Below the pieces are notes generated by a model. That model was given only the letters and a program-made list of their open reading frames with translations, was not told where the DNA came from and made no database searches. From Lichenicola sp964249915 (GTDB lineage: Bacteria > Pseudomonadota > Alphaproteobacteria > Acetobacterales > Acetobacteraceae), in assembly GCA_964249915.1 (NCBI GenBank), contig CAXUEL010000162.1:1-7464 (forward strand): a DNA stretch of 7,464 nt, in the 5' to 3' direction. Below, piece after piece: positions 1 to 5,791 of the stretch. Made by a program: the position numbers and the translations under genes. The stretch's first letter is position 1; the number at the start of each line of letters is the position of its first letter.

Positions 1-448
1 CCACGATGCGCGGCGACGGCAGGTGCGCCAGCCGGTCCGCCCAGAGCAGCCTGGCGCGGTCGAGCAGCGCCGGCGACACTACGTGCGGCAGGCCGAGCAC
101 CGGCATCACCCGCTCCGTTCCCGAGGCCGCACGATCGGACGGCAGCACCATCATGTCGAACGGGTGCAGCGCCAGCTGCACCGGCACCCGGGGTGCTGCG
201 GCGCAATGCACCACCCGGCAGCCATGCCTGGCGCGGAGCAGCAGCGCCCGCGCGCCGGAGCGCACGCCCGACGAGATCACCAGCTCCGGCTGGCTGCCGG
301 TGGCCACCCGCCCTGCCGGCCCGGCCGGGCCGATCCGACGGAACGGCATGCCGAGGCGGCCGGCGATCGCCGCGGCCGGACCGGATCCGAGCGGCTCGAT
401 CACCCAGACCGGCGCCGCGGGCAGCACCAGAAGCTTCGTCGTCTCCAT
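1..448 (-). CDS. ELM1-family protein (mitochondrial fission ELM1-like), N-terminal part, cut by window start
   Basis: The first 149 residues are visible; the rest lies left of the window. The N-terminus carries the short hydrophobic strand and 'PVWVIEP' (about residues 6-19), followed by a segment ending 'PELVISSGVRSG' (54-65), then 'HPFDMMVLPSD' (95-105) and 'LPHVVSP...LAHLPSPRIV' (120-149). This order of segments (WV.., P[DE]L.I.SG..S, FD.v..P.D, then lpRP.v) matches the ELM1 family (formerly DUF1022), which has a glycosyltransferase-like fold and is common in alphaproteobacteria. The biochemical role in bacteria is not established. The ATG at 448 is preceded by GAAGGA (458-463 on the complement) at a 9-nt spacing, which supports the start. 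It diverges from pyrE with 89 nt between them. The usual polar residues after the first strand and the Q of the middle motif are not obvious, so it is a divergent member. Confidence 0.75.
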   Translation of the reverse strand, partial: METTKLLVLPAAPVWVIEPLGSGPAAAIAGRLGMPFRRIGPAGPAGRVATGSQPELVISSGVRSGARALLLRARHGCRVVHCAAAPRVPVQLALHPFDMMVLPSDRAASGTERVMPVLGLPHVVSPALLDRARLLWADRLAHLPSPRIV

Positions 449-537
449 CGAACCACGTCCTTCGCCGGTAGCCATGGATTTTCGCCACCGGCTTGGATAG
501 TGGAGGCACGGGCGGCTTGCATAAAGGGATCACGCGC
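449..537. promoter_or_regulatory. Divergent intergenic region between ELM1-family gene and pyrE
   Basis: This 89-nt gap must hold the promoters of both divergent genes. It contains a Shine-Dalgarno sequence for each: GAAGGA for the leftward gene (458-463, complement) and AAAGGGA for pyrE (523-529, 8 nt before its ATG). A 6-bp inverted repeat, GCCGGT (464-469) and ACCGGC (487-492), lies near the middle with a 17-nt spacer and could be an operator half-site pair, but it is short. I see no convincing -35/-10 pair; CATAAA at 520-525 overlaps the pyrE ribosome binding site and is too close to the ATG to be a normal -10. Confidence 0.4.
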
Positions 538-1305
538 ATGACCACGGACTCGGGAACGGTTGGACGCAGCCCTGCCGCGCCGATGCGCACGGCGCCAACC
601 GACTGGGACCGCGACGCTGCCCTGACCACGGCGCAGCTGCTGCTGGAGATCAAGGCGATCAACTTCCGGCCGGAGGAACCATACACCCTGACCTCTGGCT
701 GGAAGTCGCCGGTCTACATCGACTGCCGCCGCATCATCTTCTTCCCGCGCGCCCGCTCCAAGATCGTCTCGCTGGGGGTGGAGAAGATCGGCCGCCACGT
801 CGGCTGCGAGAGCATCGACGTGGTCGCCGGCGGCGAGACCGCCGGCATCCCGTTCGCCGCCTGGATCGCCGACCGCCTGGCCCTGCCGATGGCCTACGTG
901 CGCAAGAAGCCGAAGGGCTTCGGCCGCAACGCCCTGATCGAGGGCGACGTGCCGGAAGGCAAGCGCACCCTGCTGGTCGAGGACCTCACCACCGACGGCG
1001 CCTCCAAGATCACCTTCGCGCGCTCGCTGCGCGAGGCCGGCGCCGTGGTCGACCACACCTTCGTGGTGTTCTTCTACGGCGTGTTCCCTGGCGCGCACCG
1101 CACCTTGTCGGAGATGGGGGTGTCGCTGCACGCGCTGTGCACCTGGTGGGACGTGCTGGAGGCCTGCGCCGAGCGGCCCTATTTCTCCGAGACCGCCGCC
1201 GCCGAGGTGCGCCGCTTCCTTGAGGACCCCTGCGCGTGGTCGGCCCGGCATGGCGGGGTCGCCAGCGCGGAGGAGGCCCTGGCCCGGAAGGCCAAGGAGG
1301 GCTGA
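538..1305 (+). CDS. pyrE: Orotate phosphoribosyltransferase
   Basis: Cytoplasmic enzyme that joins orotate to PRPP, giving orotidine 5'-monophosphate, the fifth step of pyrimidine synthesis. The 255-residue product has the family landmarks in order: 'LLLEIKAINF' (35-43), the 'LTSGWKSPVYIDCR' segment that opens the PRTase fold (51-64), 'VAGGETAGIPFA' (96-107), the flexible catalytic-loop region 'YVRKKPKGFGR' (120-130), and the PRPP-binding motif 'LLVEDLTTDGASK' (145-157) with its acidic pair E148-D149. The ATG at 538 has AAAGGGA 8 nt upstream. An in-frame TTG at 493 would add 15 residues and has no clear binding site, and ATG 583 is a possible shorter start. About 30 residues precede the conserved core, so the protein is a little longer than many PyrE. 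Its TGA overlaps the ATG of a 5-codon ORF leading into murI, so the two genes are probably co-transcribed. Confidence 0.95.
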   Translation: MTTDSGTVGRSPAAPMRTAPTDWDRDAALTTAQLLLEIKAINFRPEEPYTLTSGWKSPVYIDCRRIIFFPRARSKIVSLGVEKIGRHVGCESIDVVAGGETAGIPFAAWIADRLALPMAYVRKKPKGFGRNALIEGDVPEGKRTLLVEDLTTDGASKITFARSLREAGAVVDHTFVVFFYGVFPGAHRTLSEMGVSLHALCTWWDVLEACAERPYFSETAAAEVRRFLEDPCAWSARHGGVASAEEALARKAKEG

Positions 1306-1322
1306 TGCGCGGTCCGTCGTGA
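1305..1322 (+). other. Five-codon mini-ORF bridging pyrE and murI
   Basis: ATG (1305-1307) overlaps the pyrE stop as TGATG and reads M-R-G-P-S before TGA at 1320-1322, which in turn overlaps the murI GTG start (1319-1321) as GTGA. A strong AAGGAGGG (1294-1301) lies just upstream, close to this ATG and about 17 nt from the murI GTG. The arrangement would let a ribosome ending pyrE pass through the mini-ORF and restart on murI. It may only be a by-product of compact gene packing. No product is claimed. Confidence 0.35.
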
Positions 1323-2140
1323 CCGGACGGCTGCTGGCGTTCGACTCCGGGATCGGCGGCCTGTCGGTGGTGCGCGAGCTGCGGGCGCTGCTGCCGTCCG
1401 CCACGATCGACTACTTGGCCGACAACGCGGTGTTCCCGTACGGCGAGCTGCCGGACGCGGTGCTGGTGTCGCGCATCCTCCACCTCCTGGACGCGGCGAT
1501 CGAGCGGCTGCGTCCGGACATGGTGGTGATCGCCTGCAACACCGCCAGCACCACCGCGCTGGACGCGCTGCGGGCGCGCCATAGGGTCCCGTTCGTCGGT
1601 TGCGTGCCGCCGATCAAGTGGGCGGCCTCGGTCAGCCACACCCGGACCATCGGCCTGCTGGCGACCAGCGCCACCGTGCGCCGCCCCTACCTGCGCGCGC
1701 TGCAGGCCCGGTTCGCTCCCGACTGCACCCTGCTCGCGCACGGCGGGCGCGGGCTGGCCGACATCGCCGAGGAAGCGTTCCGGCGTCGCCCGGTCGACCG
1801 GGACGCGATCCGCCGCGAGCTCGACGGCCTGTTCGGCCAGCCCGGCGGCGAGCGAATCGACGTGGTCGGCATCAGCTGCACCCATTACGGCTTCCTGCTG
1901 GAGCCGCTCCAGGCGCTATCACCAAGTGGTATCACCTGGCTCGATCCGGCGGCCGCCGTCGCGCGGCGGACCAGGGCGGTGCTCGACGCGCTGCCGTCCG
2001 GACCCATGGATCGGGCCGAGGAACAGGGACGGGCCTGGTTCACCGGTCCGGCGCAGGATCCGGACCGGCTGCGGGCCGGGCTGGCCGGGTTCGGCTATGA
2101 CGGGATGACGCTGTTCGACGTCGCTCCGGCTCCGGCGTGA
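1319..2140 (+). CDS. murI: Glutamate racemase
   Basis: Interconverts L- and D-glutamate, supplying D-Glu for the peptidoglycan stem peptide; a cofactor-independent two-cysteine racemase of the cytoplasm. The 273-residue product shows the whole family signature: 'FDSGIGGLSV' (8-17, acidic D9 and S10), 'LADNAVFPYG' (33-42), 'IACNTAS' (71-77) with catalytic C73, and 'SCTHYGFLLEPL' (186-197) with catalytic C187 and neighbouring H189. The length is normal for the family. The GTG at 1319 is chosen because conserved sequence begins at once after it; longer in-frame starts at 1220 and 1250 lie inside pyrE and would add unconserved Arg/Pro-rich residues. The gene follows pyrE with 13 nt between stop and start and probably depends on it for transcription and perhaps translation. 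No clear terminator follows. Confidence 0.95.
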   Translation: MTGRLLAFDSGIGGLSVVRELRALLPSATIDYLADNAVFPYGELPDAVLVSRILHLLDAAIERLRPDMVVIACNTASTTALDALRARHRVPFVGCVPPIKWAASVSHTRTIGLLATSATVRRPYLRALQARFAPDCTLLAHGGRGLADIAEEAFRRRPVDRDAIRRELDGLFGQPGGERIDVVGISCTHYGFLLEPLQALSPSGITWLDPAAAVARRTRAVLDALPSGPMDRAEEQGRAWFTGPAQDPDRLRAGLAGFGYDGMTLFDVAPAPA

Positions 2141-2351
2141 GGCACGACCCGATCGCGCGGCCGCCCGCACCGGAAGCGCCTCGGCCCGGACATCGGGGCG
2201 GGACAGCAGGACGAGCGCCGCCCCAGGCCACAGGGCGTCGGCGACATCCGGCAGGAACGGCCGGCGCGTAGCCGACCGGCAGCAGGCAGAGCGGGCCGAA
2301 CCGGCCACCGGCCGACACGCGCGACTGCCGCTCAGGCGCGACGACCCAGGA
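2141..2351 (-). pseudogene. Possible decayed leftward gene (within the 2141-2464 gap)
   Basis: The 324-nt gap between murI and the hemopexin gene's terminator has no intact gene. Within it, two leftward frames show coding-like third-position G/C bias in succession. One opens after a TGA (2352-2354) and reads 'SWVVAPERQSRVS...GPLCLLPVGYAPA' to about 2258. The next frame continues 'FLPDVADALWPGAALVLLSR' from 2257, and no stop is seen before the murI end. Together they suggest a gene tail broken by a frameshift. A faint likeness to the C-terminal end of L,D-transpeptidase-like proteins came to mind but is not supported by any catalytic motif. The rest of the gap (2352-2464) holds a 17-residue leftward ORF (2332-2385, hydrophobic, no binding site) and a perfect 12-bp palindrome GCCGGCGCCGGC (2431-2442). 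Confidence 0.2.
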
Positions 2352-2464
2352 TCAGCAGCACGATCGTCAGCACTCCCTCGGTCATGACCCGGCCGCGGCG
2401 CGAACCGGTCGCCAGCACCCCGCTGCTCCCGCCGGCGCCGGCAGCGCGCGAACGGCATGGCACG

Positions 2465-2498
2465 AAGGACGCCTGCGAGCGGCACTCGCAGGCGCCTT
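2465..2498 (-). terminator. Hairpin terminator after the hemopexin-repeat gene
   Basis: Just after the leftward gene's stop there is a perfect 9-bp stem, GCCTGCGAG (2471-2479) with CTCGCAGGC (2485-2493), and a 5-nt loop. C2470-G2494 adds a tenth pair and, past a bulged A2469, AAGG/CCTT adds four more. The strand following it in the leftward direction is only moderately T-rich (the outer pairs give CCTT), so it resembles the weak-U-tract terminators of GC-rich genomes. It could also act on rightward transcripts from murI. Confidence 0.65.
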
Positions 2499-2504
2499 CC
2501 TGCG

Positions 2505-3233
2505 TCAGGTGAACAACTGGATCGCCTTGATGGTGATCCCGGCGATGGTCACGACGCCCTCCGCGACTTCGCTCCAGTCGATCGAAAGCCCGGGCTCACC
2601 GCTGTAGAGGGCCTCGTCGATGCCGTTCTCCCCGAACGTGCCCCAGGCCCAGGCCGGACTGATCTTGGCGGGATAGCCGGCATCCACCGTTCCCGGGCCC
2701 GTCGCGCCGCGGGTGACGCGGATATACTCGTCGCCCGAGAAGAAGTAGTCCACGGTCTCGCTGAACAGCGCTGCATCGATGCCGTTCGCGCCGAACGCGC
2801 CCCAGTTCCATTTCGAGATCGGCGCAGGGTAGCCGGGATCGACGGTTCCCGGCCCGGTCTCTCCGCGGGATACGCGGATGTACTGGTTGCCCTTGAAGAA
2901 ATAGCATTTCGGGCCGCTCCACAGCGCCGCGTCGATGCCGTTCGCGCCGAACGCACCCCAGCCCCAGTTGGCGATCGGCGCCGGGTAGCCGGCATCCACG
3001 GTGCCGGGCCCGGTGTCGCCCCGCGTCACGCGGATGTACTGGCTGCCCTTGAAGAAGTAGCATTTCGACCCGCTGAACAGCGCCGCGTCGATGCCGTTCG
3101 CGCCGAACGACGATCCCCAGTCCCAGGCGGAGATGCTGGCGGGATAGCCCGGATCGATCCCGGGGCTCCCGGGACCCGTCCGTCCCCGCTGCACGCGGAT
3201 GTACTGGTTGCCCTTGAAGAAGTAGCAATACAT
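2505..3233 (-). CDS. Hemopexin-repeat protein, four repeats (predicted four-bladed propeller)
   Basis: A 242-residue protein built almost wholly of four hemopexin-type repeats: residues 3-57, 58-109, 110-161 and 162-214. Each reads roughly [CD]YFFxGxxYIRVxRGxTGPG, then GYPxxI, W.WG, and GIDxALxSG. 'IDAALF...YFFKGxQYIRV' is the classical hemopexin repeat core, and four copies should close one propeller. The last 28 residues ('GLSIDWSEVAEG' then a hydrophobic 'VVTIAGITIKAIQLF') lie outside the repeats. No signal peptide or membrane segment is seen at the N-terminus. ATG 3233 is chosen because GGAGGG lies 5 nt upstream and the first repeat starts at residue 3; the longer in-frame start at 3326 adds an Arg-rich unconserved stretch. 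It diverges from a LuxR-type regulator and ends at a hairpin terminator. The ligand is unknown: hemopexin folds bind proteins, ions, heme or polyamines in different hosts, and the sequence does not decide between these. Confidence 0.85.
   Translation of the reverse strand: MYCYFFKGNQYIRVQRGRTGPGSPGIDPGYPASISAWDWGSSFGANGIDAALFSGSKCYFFKGSQYIRVTRGDTGPGTVDAGYPAPIANWGWGAFGANGIDAALWSGPKCYFFKGNQYIRVSRGETGPGTVDPGYPAPISKWNWGAFGANGIDAALFSETVDYFFSGDEYIRVTRGATGPGTVDAGYPAKISPAWAWGTFGENGIDEALYSGEPGLSIDWSEVAEGVVTIAGITIKAIQLFT
2592..3227 (-). repeat. Four tandem ~156-bp coding repeats (hemopexin blades)
   Basis: On the complement, units span 3227-3063 (55 codons), 3062-2907 (52), 2906-2751 (52) and 2750-2592 (53). 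The DNA itself is alike between units, for example the conserved stretches encoding CYFFKG, TGPGTVD and GANGIDAAL, with many differences at third positions. This points to intragenic duplication that has since drifted, not to a recent amplification. Unit 1 carries a 3-residue insertion between TGPG and GYP/WG; unit 4 is the most divergent, with FFSGDEY for FFKGNQY and ENGIDEAL for ANGIDAAL. Confidence 0.9.
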
Positions 3234-3420
3234 GGCTTCCCTCCGTTCGGAGCGGCCACCGGAGGCCGGCCGGCCGCGATCGCTTCGTGTACGGGCGACA
3301 GGACGCCCGTGACGAAGCGGTAACATTGGCGTGTCCGGCAGGAACCGTCGTCATCCGAACGATTGACGACGTCCGGAGAAATCGTGATCGTTGCGTTCCT
3401 GACAGAGCCAGGCGGCAAGG
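3234..3420. promoter_or_regulatory. Divergent control region between hemopexin-repeat gene and LuxR-type regulator
   Basis: 187 nt separate the two divergent starts. The leftward gene's GGAGGG site is at 3239-3244 (complement). A 26-bp dyad occupies 3346-3371: CGTCGTCA and TGACGACG, a perfect 8+8 inverted repeat around a 10-nt spacer whose inner CG..CG is also symmetric. TTGACG at 3363-3368, overlapping the right arm, could be a rightward -35 for the regulator, with only a weak -10 (GATCGT, 3386-3391, spacer 17). A factor bound to the dyad would thus sit on that promoter. This is a candidate operator; the binding protein is not known from sequence. Confidence 0.5.
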
Positions 3421-4572
3421 ATGAGAACCGAGGACCTTTCCAGGGTGGTCGGTGCCATCTACGACGCACCGCTCCTGAGCGAGTGGCGTCCGTCGCTGGA
3501 GCTGCTGGATGCGGCGCTCGGCTGCACGCGCGTCGTTCTCATGACCGACGACGCGAACGGGCGGCAACATCCCGTGGCGAGCCGGGATCCCGACGTCGAG
3601 GCGGCCTATGTCGAGCACTACATGCCGCTCAACGGGGCCTGGCCGGTGCTTGCCCGGCAGGAGGTCGGCCGCGCGGTCCTCGACCGCCACGTGCTCGACA
3701 TGGAGGCCTACGGGAAGAGCGTCTTCTTCAACGAGTTCGCGCGGCCGAACGGTCTGGTGGCCGCGTCGGCCATCGTCATCGGGCGCGATCGCGGCGTGAC
3801 GTCGGCGCTCGTGGTGAACCACCAGGAGCGCCAGGCGACGACGGAGGCGCTCGACCTCGAAACGCTGTCGCTGCTGGTGCCGCACTACCAGCGTGCCGTC
3901 CTGCTCTGGCAGGGCAGGTCGGCGCTCGCCCACGGCGACCTGTCGCTGTGGCAGGCCGTCGACAGGTTCTCGACCGCCATCCTCGTCGTCGACCGTACGG
4001 GAACGGTGCTGCGGACGAACGAGGCCGCCTCGGCGCTCCTCCGCGCCCGTGCGGCCGACATCCTCGAGCGCAGGCCCTTCGCGGGTCCGGACGCCATCAG
4101 GTCCGACCTCCTCCTGTCCCTGCGTCACTCGCTGGCGACGAGCGGACCGACGTCGGCGCAGGGCCGCCATCGCGTGGAGGCGGGCGGCCGCAGCTACGCC
4201 TTCACGATGCTTCCGCTGCAGGGTCCGCCGGACTGGATCGGCACGCGGCGGAGCTGCTACGCGATCATCGTCTCCGACCTGACGGCCGCGCCTGCCGACG
4301 CCCGCGACGTGCTGATCGCGAGCTACGGGCTGACGAAGGCAGAAGCGAGGATCGCCGTCTCCGTCGGCGGCGACGGCACTCTCGGTGATGCCGCCGCCAG
4401 CCTGGGAATCCGGCTCAGCACCGCCAAGACGTTGCTGAACCGGGCGTTCGCGAAGACCGGATCGCATACGCAATCACAGCTCGTCCGGCTGGTGGAACGG
4501 TTGTCGCTCGCGTGCGGCGCGCCGGCGCGACCGTCCGCCGTTAGGGCTCACGGGACCGATCCGGGGCGTTGA
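3421..4572 (+). CDS. LuxR-type HTH transcriptional regulator with N-terminal sensor region
   Basis: A 383-residue predicted cytoplasmic DNA-binding regulator. The C-terminus (about 302-360) is a GerE/LuxR helix-turn-helix: 'YGLTKAEARIAV' starts the domain, 'AAASLGIRLSTAKTLLNR' is the helix-turn-helix, and 'AFAKTGSHTQSQLVRLVE' closes it. Before it, 'FSTAILVVDRTGTVLRTNEA' (183-202) looks like the start of a PAS domain. Residues 1-165 form an alpha/beta region that could be GAF-like but has no recognised ligand residues. The typical receiver aspartate and the autoinducer-binding W/Y/D set of quorum sensors are not evident, so the signal is unknown. The ATG at 3421 has only AAGG directly against it; GTG 3445, with GAGGA 10 nt upstream, is an alternative start. 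It is divergent from the hemopexin-repeat gene and probably controls it and itself; that is inferred from position. The last 20 residues are low-complexity and beyond the domain. Confidence 0.85.
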   Translation: MRTEDLSRVVGAIYDAPLLSEWRPSLELLDAALGCTRVVLMTDDANGRQHPVASRDPDVEAAYVEHYMPLNGAWPVLARQEVGRAVLDRHVLDMEAYGKSVFFNEFARPNGLVAASAIVIGRDRGVTSALVVNHQERQATTEALDLETLSLLVPHYQRAVLLWQGRSALAHGDLSLWQAVDRFSTAILVVDRTGTVLRTNEAASALLRARAADILERRPFAGPDAIRSDLLLSLRHSLATSGPTSAQGRHRVEAGGRSYAFTMLPLQGPPDWIGTRRSCYAIIVSDLTAAPADARDVLIASYGLTKAEARIAVSVGGDGTLGDAAASLGIRLSTAKTLLNRAFAKTGSHTQSQLVRLVERLSLACGAPARPSAVRAHGTDPGR

Positions 4573-4824
4573 AGGGTCGCGGTCGGTGCCGGGGCGAAGT
4601 TCTCGTCGTTCTTCACGGCGAGCGCGCCGGATCGCGCGTTCCGCATGATCCCGCGGTCCGGACGCCTCGCGTGAACCGGAAGCGGCGGAAGCGGGCGGAT
4701 GCGGGCGGATGCGGACCGGTCGTGACGGCGGCCGGGAGGAACCGCAGGGCAGCCGCATCCCGGGACGGGGATCGACCACGGAGGTCCGCACGCGGCCGAC
4801 TGCCGCGGCCGGCGGCGTCGGTCG
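4573..4824. other. Convergent intergenic region, no gene seen
   Basis: 252 nt lie between the stop of the LuxR-type gene and the stop of the leftward serine hydrolase gene. I see no gene with a binding site here. It holds a short tandem repeat (4691-4714) and a 6-bp hairpin, CGGCCG (4793-4798) with CGGCCG (4806-4811), loop 7 nt, about 14 nt beyond the hydrolase stop in its direction of transcription. The hairpin lacks a T-tract and is a weak terminator candidate. Confidence 0.4.
4691..4714. repeat. Tandem repeat of GCGGGCGGAT, 2.4 copies
   Basis: Two exact copies of the 10-mer at 4691-4700 and 4701-4710 are followed by GCGG. It is non-coding and lies between convergent genes. A simple slippage product is the likeliest origin. 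Confidence 0.7.
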
Positions 4825-5721
4825 TCAGGGGAGGCCGAGGGTCGCTGCGAAGGCGGCGAGCTGCAGGGCCCGGGCCTCCACCGGTCCGGGATCCTCGACC
4901 GGCGCGAACGCGGCGCCCATGCCCGCATCCCTCCCGGCCAGCCGGCAGACCGCCGCCGTGCTGCCGGAGCCGCCTCCGGTATGGCCGACGCACTCGCCTG
5001 TCGGCTCGCCCTGTCCGATCATCAGCCCGAGCCCGTGGCTCGCGGTCCGCCACGGACGGCCTGGAAGCGCGCCACCGACAGGATGGCCGCAGCACATCCT
5101 GCCGAGCAGGTCGGGCGGCAGCAGATTCCCGGCCAGCAGGCGGTGCAGGAACAGCGCCGCCGCACCCGGCGGACCGACCAGCAGGCCGTGGTACACCCAC
5201 CCCGGATGATAGCGCCGGGCGTTGCCCCATGCGGTCGCGTCGAGGTCCGCCCGGTCCCGGGCGACGGTGACGCCGCATACGCCGAGCGGTCCGAACACGA
5301 GGCGCTCCAGGGCCGCGCCGAGCGGCATGCCGGTGTCCTCCTCGATGATCCGGCGCACCAGGAAGTAGCCGACGTTCGAGTAGGCCCAGCCCTGTCCCGG
5401 CTCGTAGGACAGGGTTGCCGCGCCGACCCGCCGGAGCATCTCCCCGGCGGACCAGGGTTGTCCGCCCGCGGCCACGGCGGCCTTGTAGGCTCGGGAGGTG
5501 CCGTAGCAGCGGAGGCCGGCGCGATGCTGCAGGAGCTGGCGGAGCGTGAACGACCTGCCGCGGACAGGCTCGTGGAGCGGCAACCGGCCCTCGGCCACGA
5601 GCCTCGACGCTGCGCCCGCCAGCACCGTCTTCGCGATGCTCCACCACGGCACCATCGCGTCGGCATCGACGCGAACCTCGTCTTTCCGGACGAAGGCGGT
5701 GATGGGCTGCCGCTGCGGCAT
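4825..5721 (-). CDS. Serine hydrolase of the beta-lactamase / penicillin-binding-protein fold
   Basis: A 298-residue protein with the three active-site motifs of the class C beta-lactamase-like serine hydrolases (Beta-lactamase family PF00144 type): S-x-x-K as 'WSIAKT' (S28, K31), Y-x-N as 'AYSNVGY' (Y114, N116), and 'GHTGGGSG' (H247-T-G), the HTG form of the third motif common in esterase-like members. 'FTLRQLLQHRAGL' (58-70) and 'PLGVCGV' (145-151) are further family marks. ATG 5721 has GGAGGG 9 nt upstream. SxxK begins only 28 residues in and no signal peptide is visible, so a cytoplasmic place is likely, unlike periplasmic PBPs and AmpC. The substrate is not predictable: esterase, peptidase or amide hydrolase are all possible. 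It lies 70 nt downstream of the polyprenyl synthase gene on the same strand and may share its transcript; it converges on the LuxR-type gene. Confidence 0.85.
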   Translation of the reverse strand: MPQRQPITAFVRKDEVRVDADAMVPWWSIAKTVLAGAASRLVAEGRLPLHEPVRGRSFTLRQLLQHRAGLRCYGTSRAYKAAVAAGGQPWSAGEMLRRVGAATLSYEPGQGWAYSNVGYFLVRRIIEEDTGMPLGAALERLVFGPLGVCGVTVARDRADLDATAWGNARRYHPGWVYHGLLVGPPGAAALFLHRLLAGNLLPPDLLGRMCCGHPVGGALPGRPWRTASHGLGLMIGQGEPTGECVGHTGGGSGSTAAVCRLAGRDAGMGAAFAPVEDPGPVEARALQLAAFAATLGLP

Positions 5722-5791
5722 GGCTGCGCGCCCTCCAGGATGCCGTGGTCGATCCGGCGGGTCCGCCTTCTGGACCGGGCCGGCGTGGAAC

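Noticed and set aside
2332..2385. 17-residue leftward hydrophobic ORF (MTEGVLTIVLLILGRRA)
   Set aside because: It resembles a tiny membrane peptide, but there is no Shine-Dalgarno sequence or promoter, and a short hydrophobic frame is easily found by chance in a low-coding gap.
2457..3323. Long rightward open frame (288 codons) antisense to the hemopexin-repeat gene
   Set aside because: Its repeats are the antisense reflection of the hemopexin repeats; it has Arg/Ala-rich composition, no binding site, and starts inside the terminator region. It is a GC-rich shadow frame.
3026..3469. Other overlapping frames in the divergent control region
   Set aside because: They cross two starts, lack binding sites and share the Arg-rich composition of shadow frames.
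2596..4473. Very long leftward open frame (625 codons) across both the hemopexin and regulator genes
   Set aside because: It is out of frame with the hemopexin gene and antisense to the regulator, and its composition is Arg/Gly/His-rich without any domain. Such frames arise from GC-rich codon bias.
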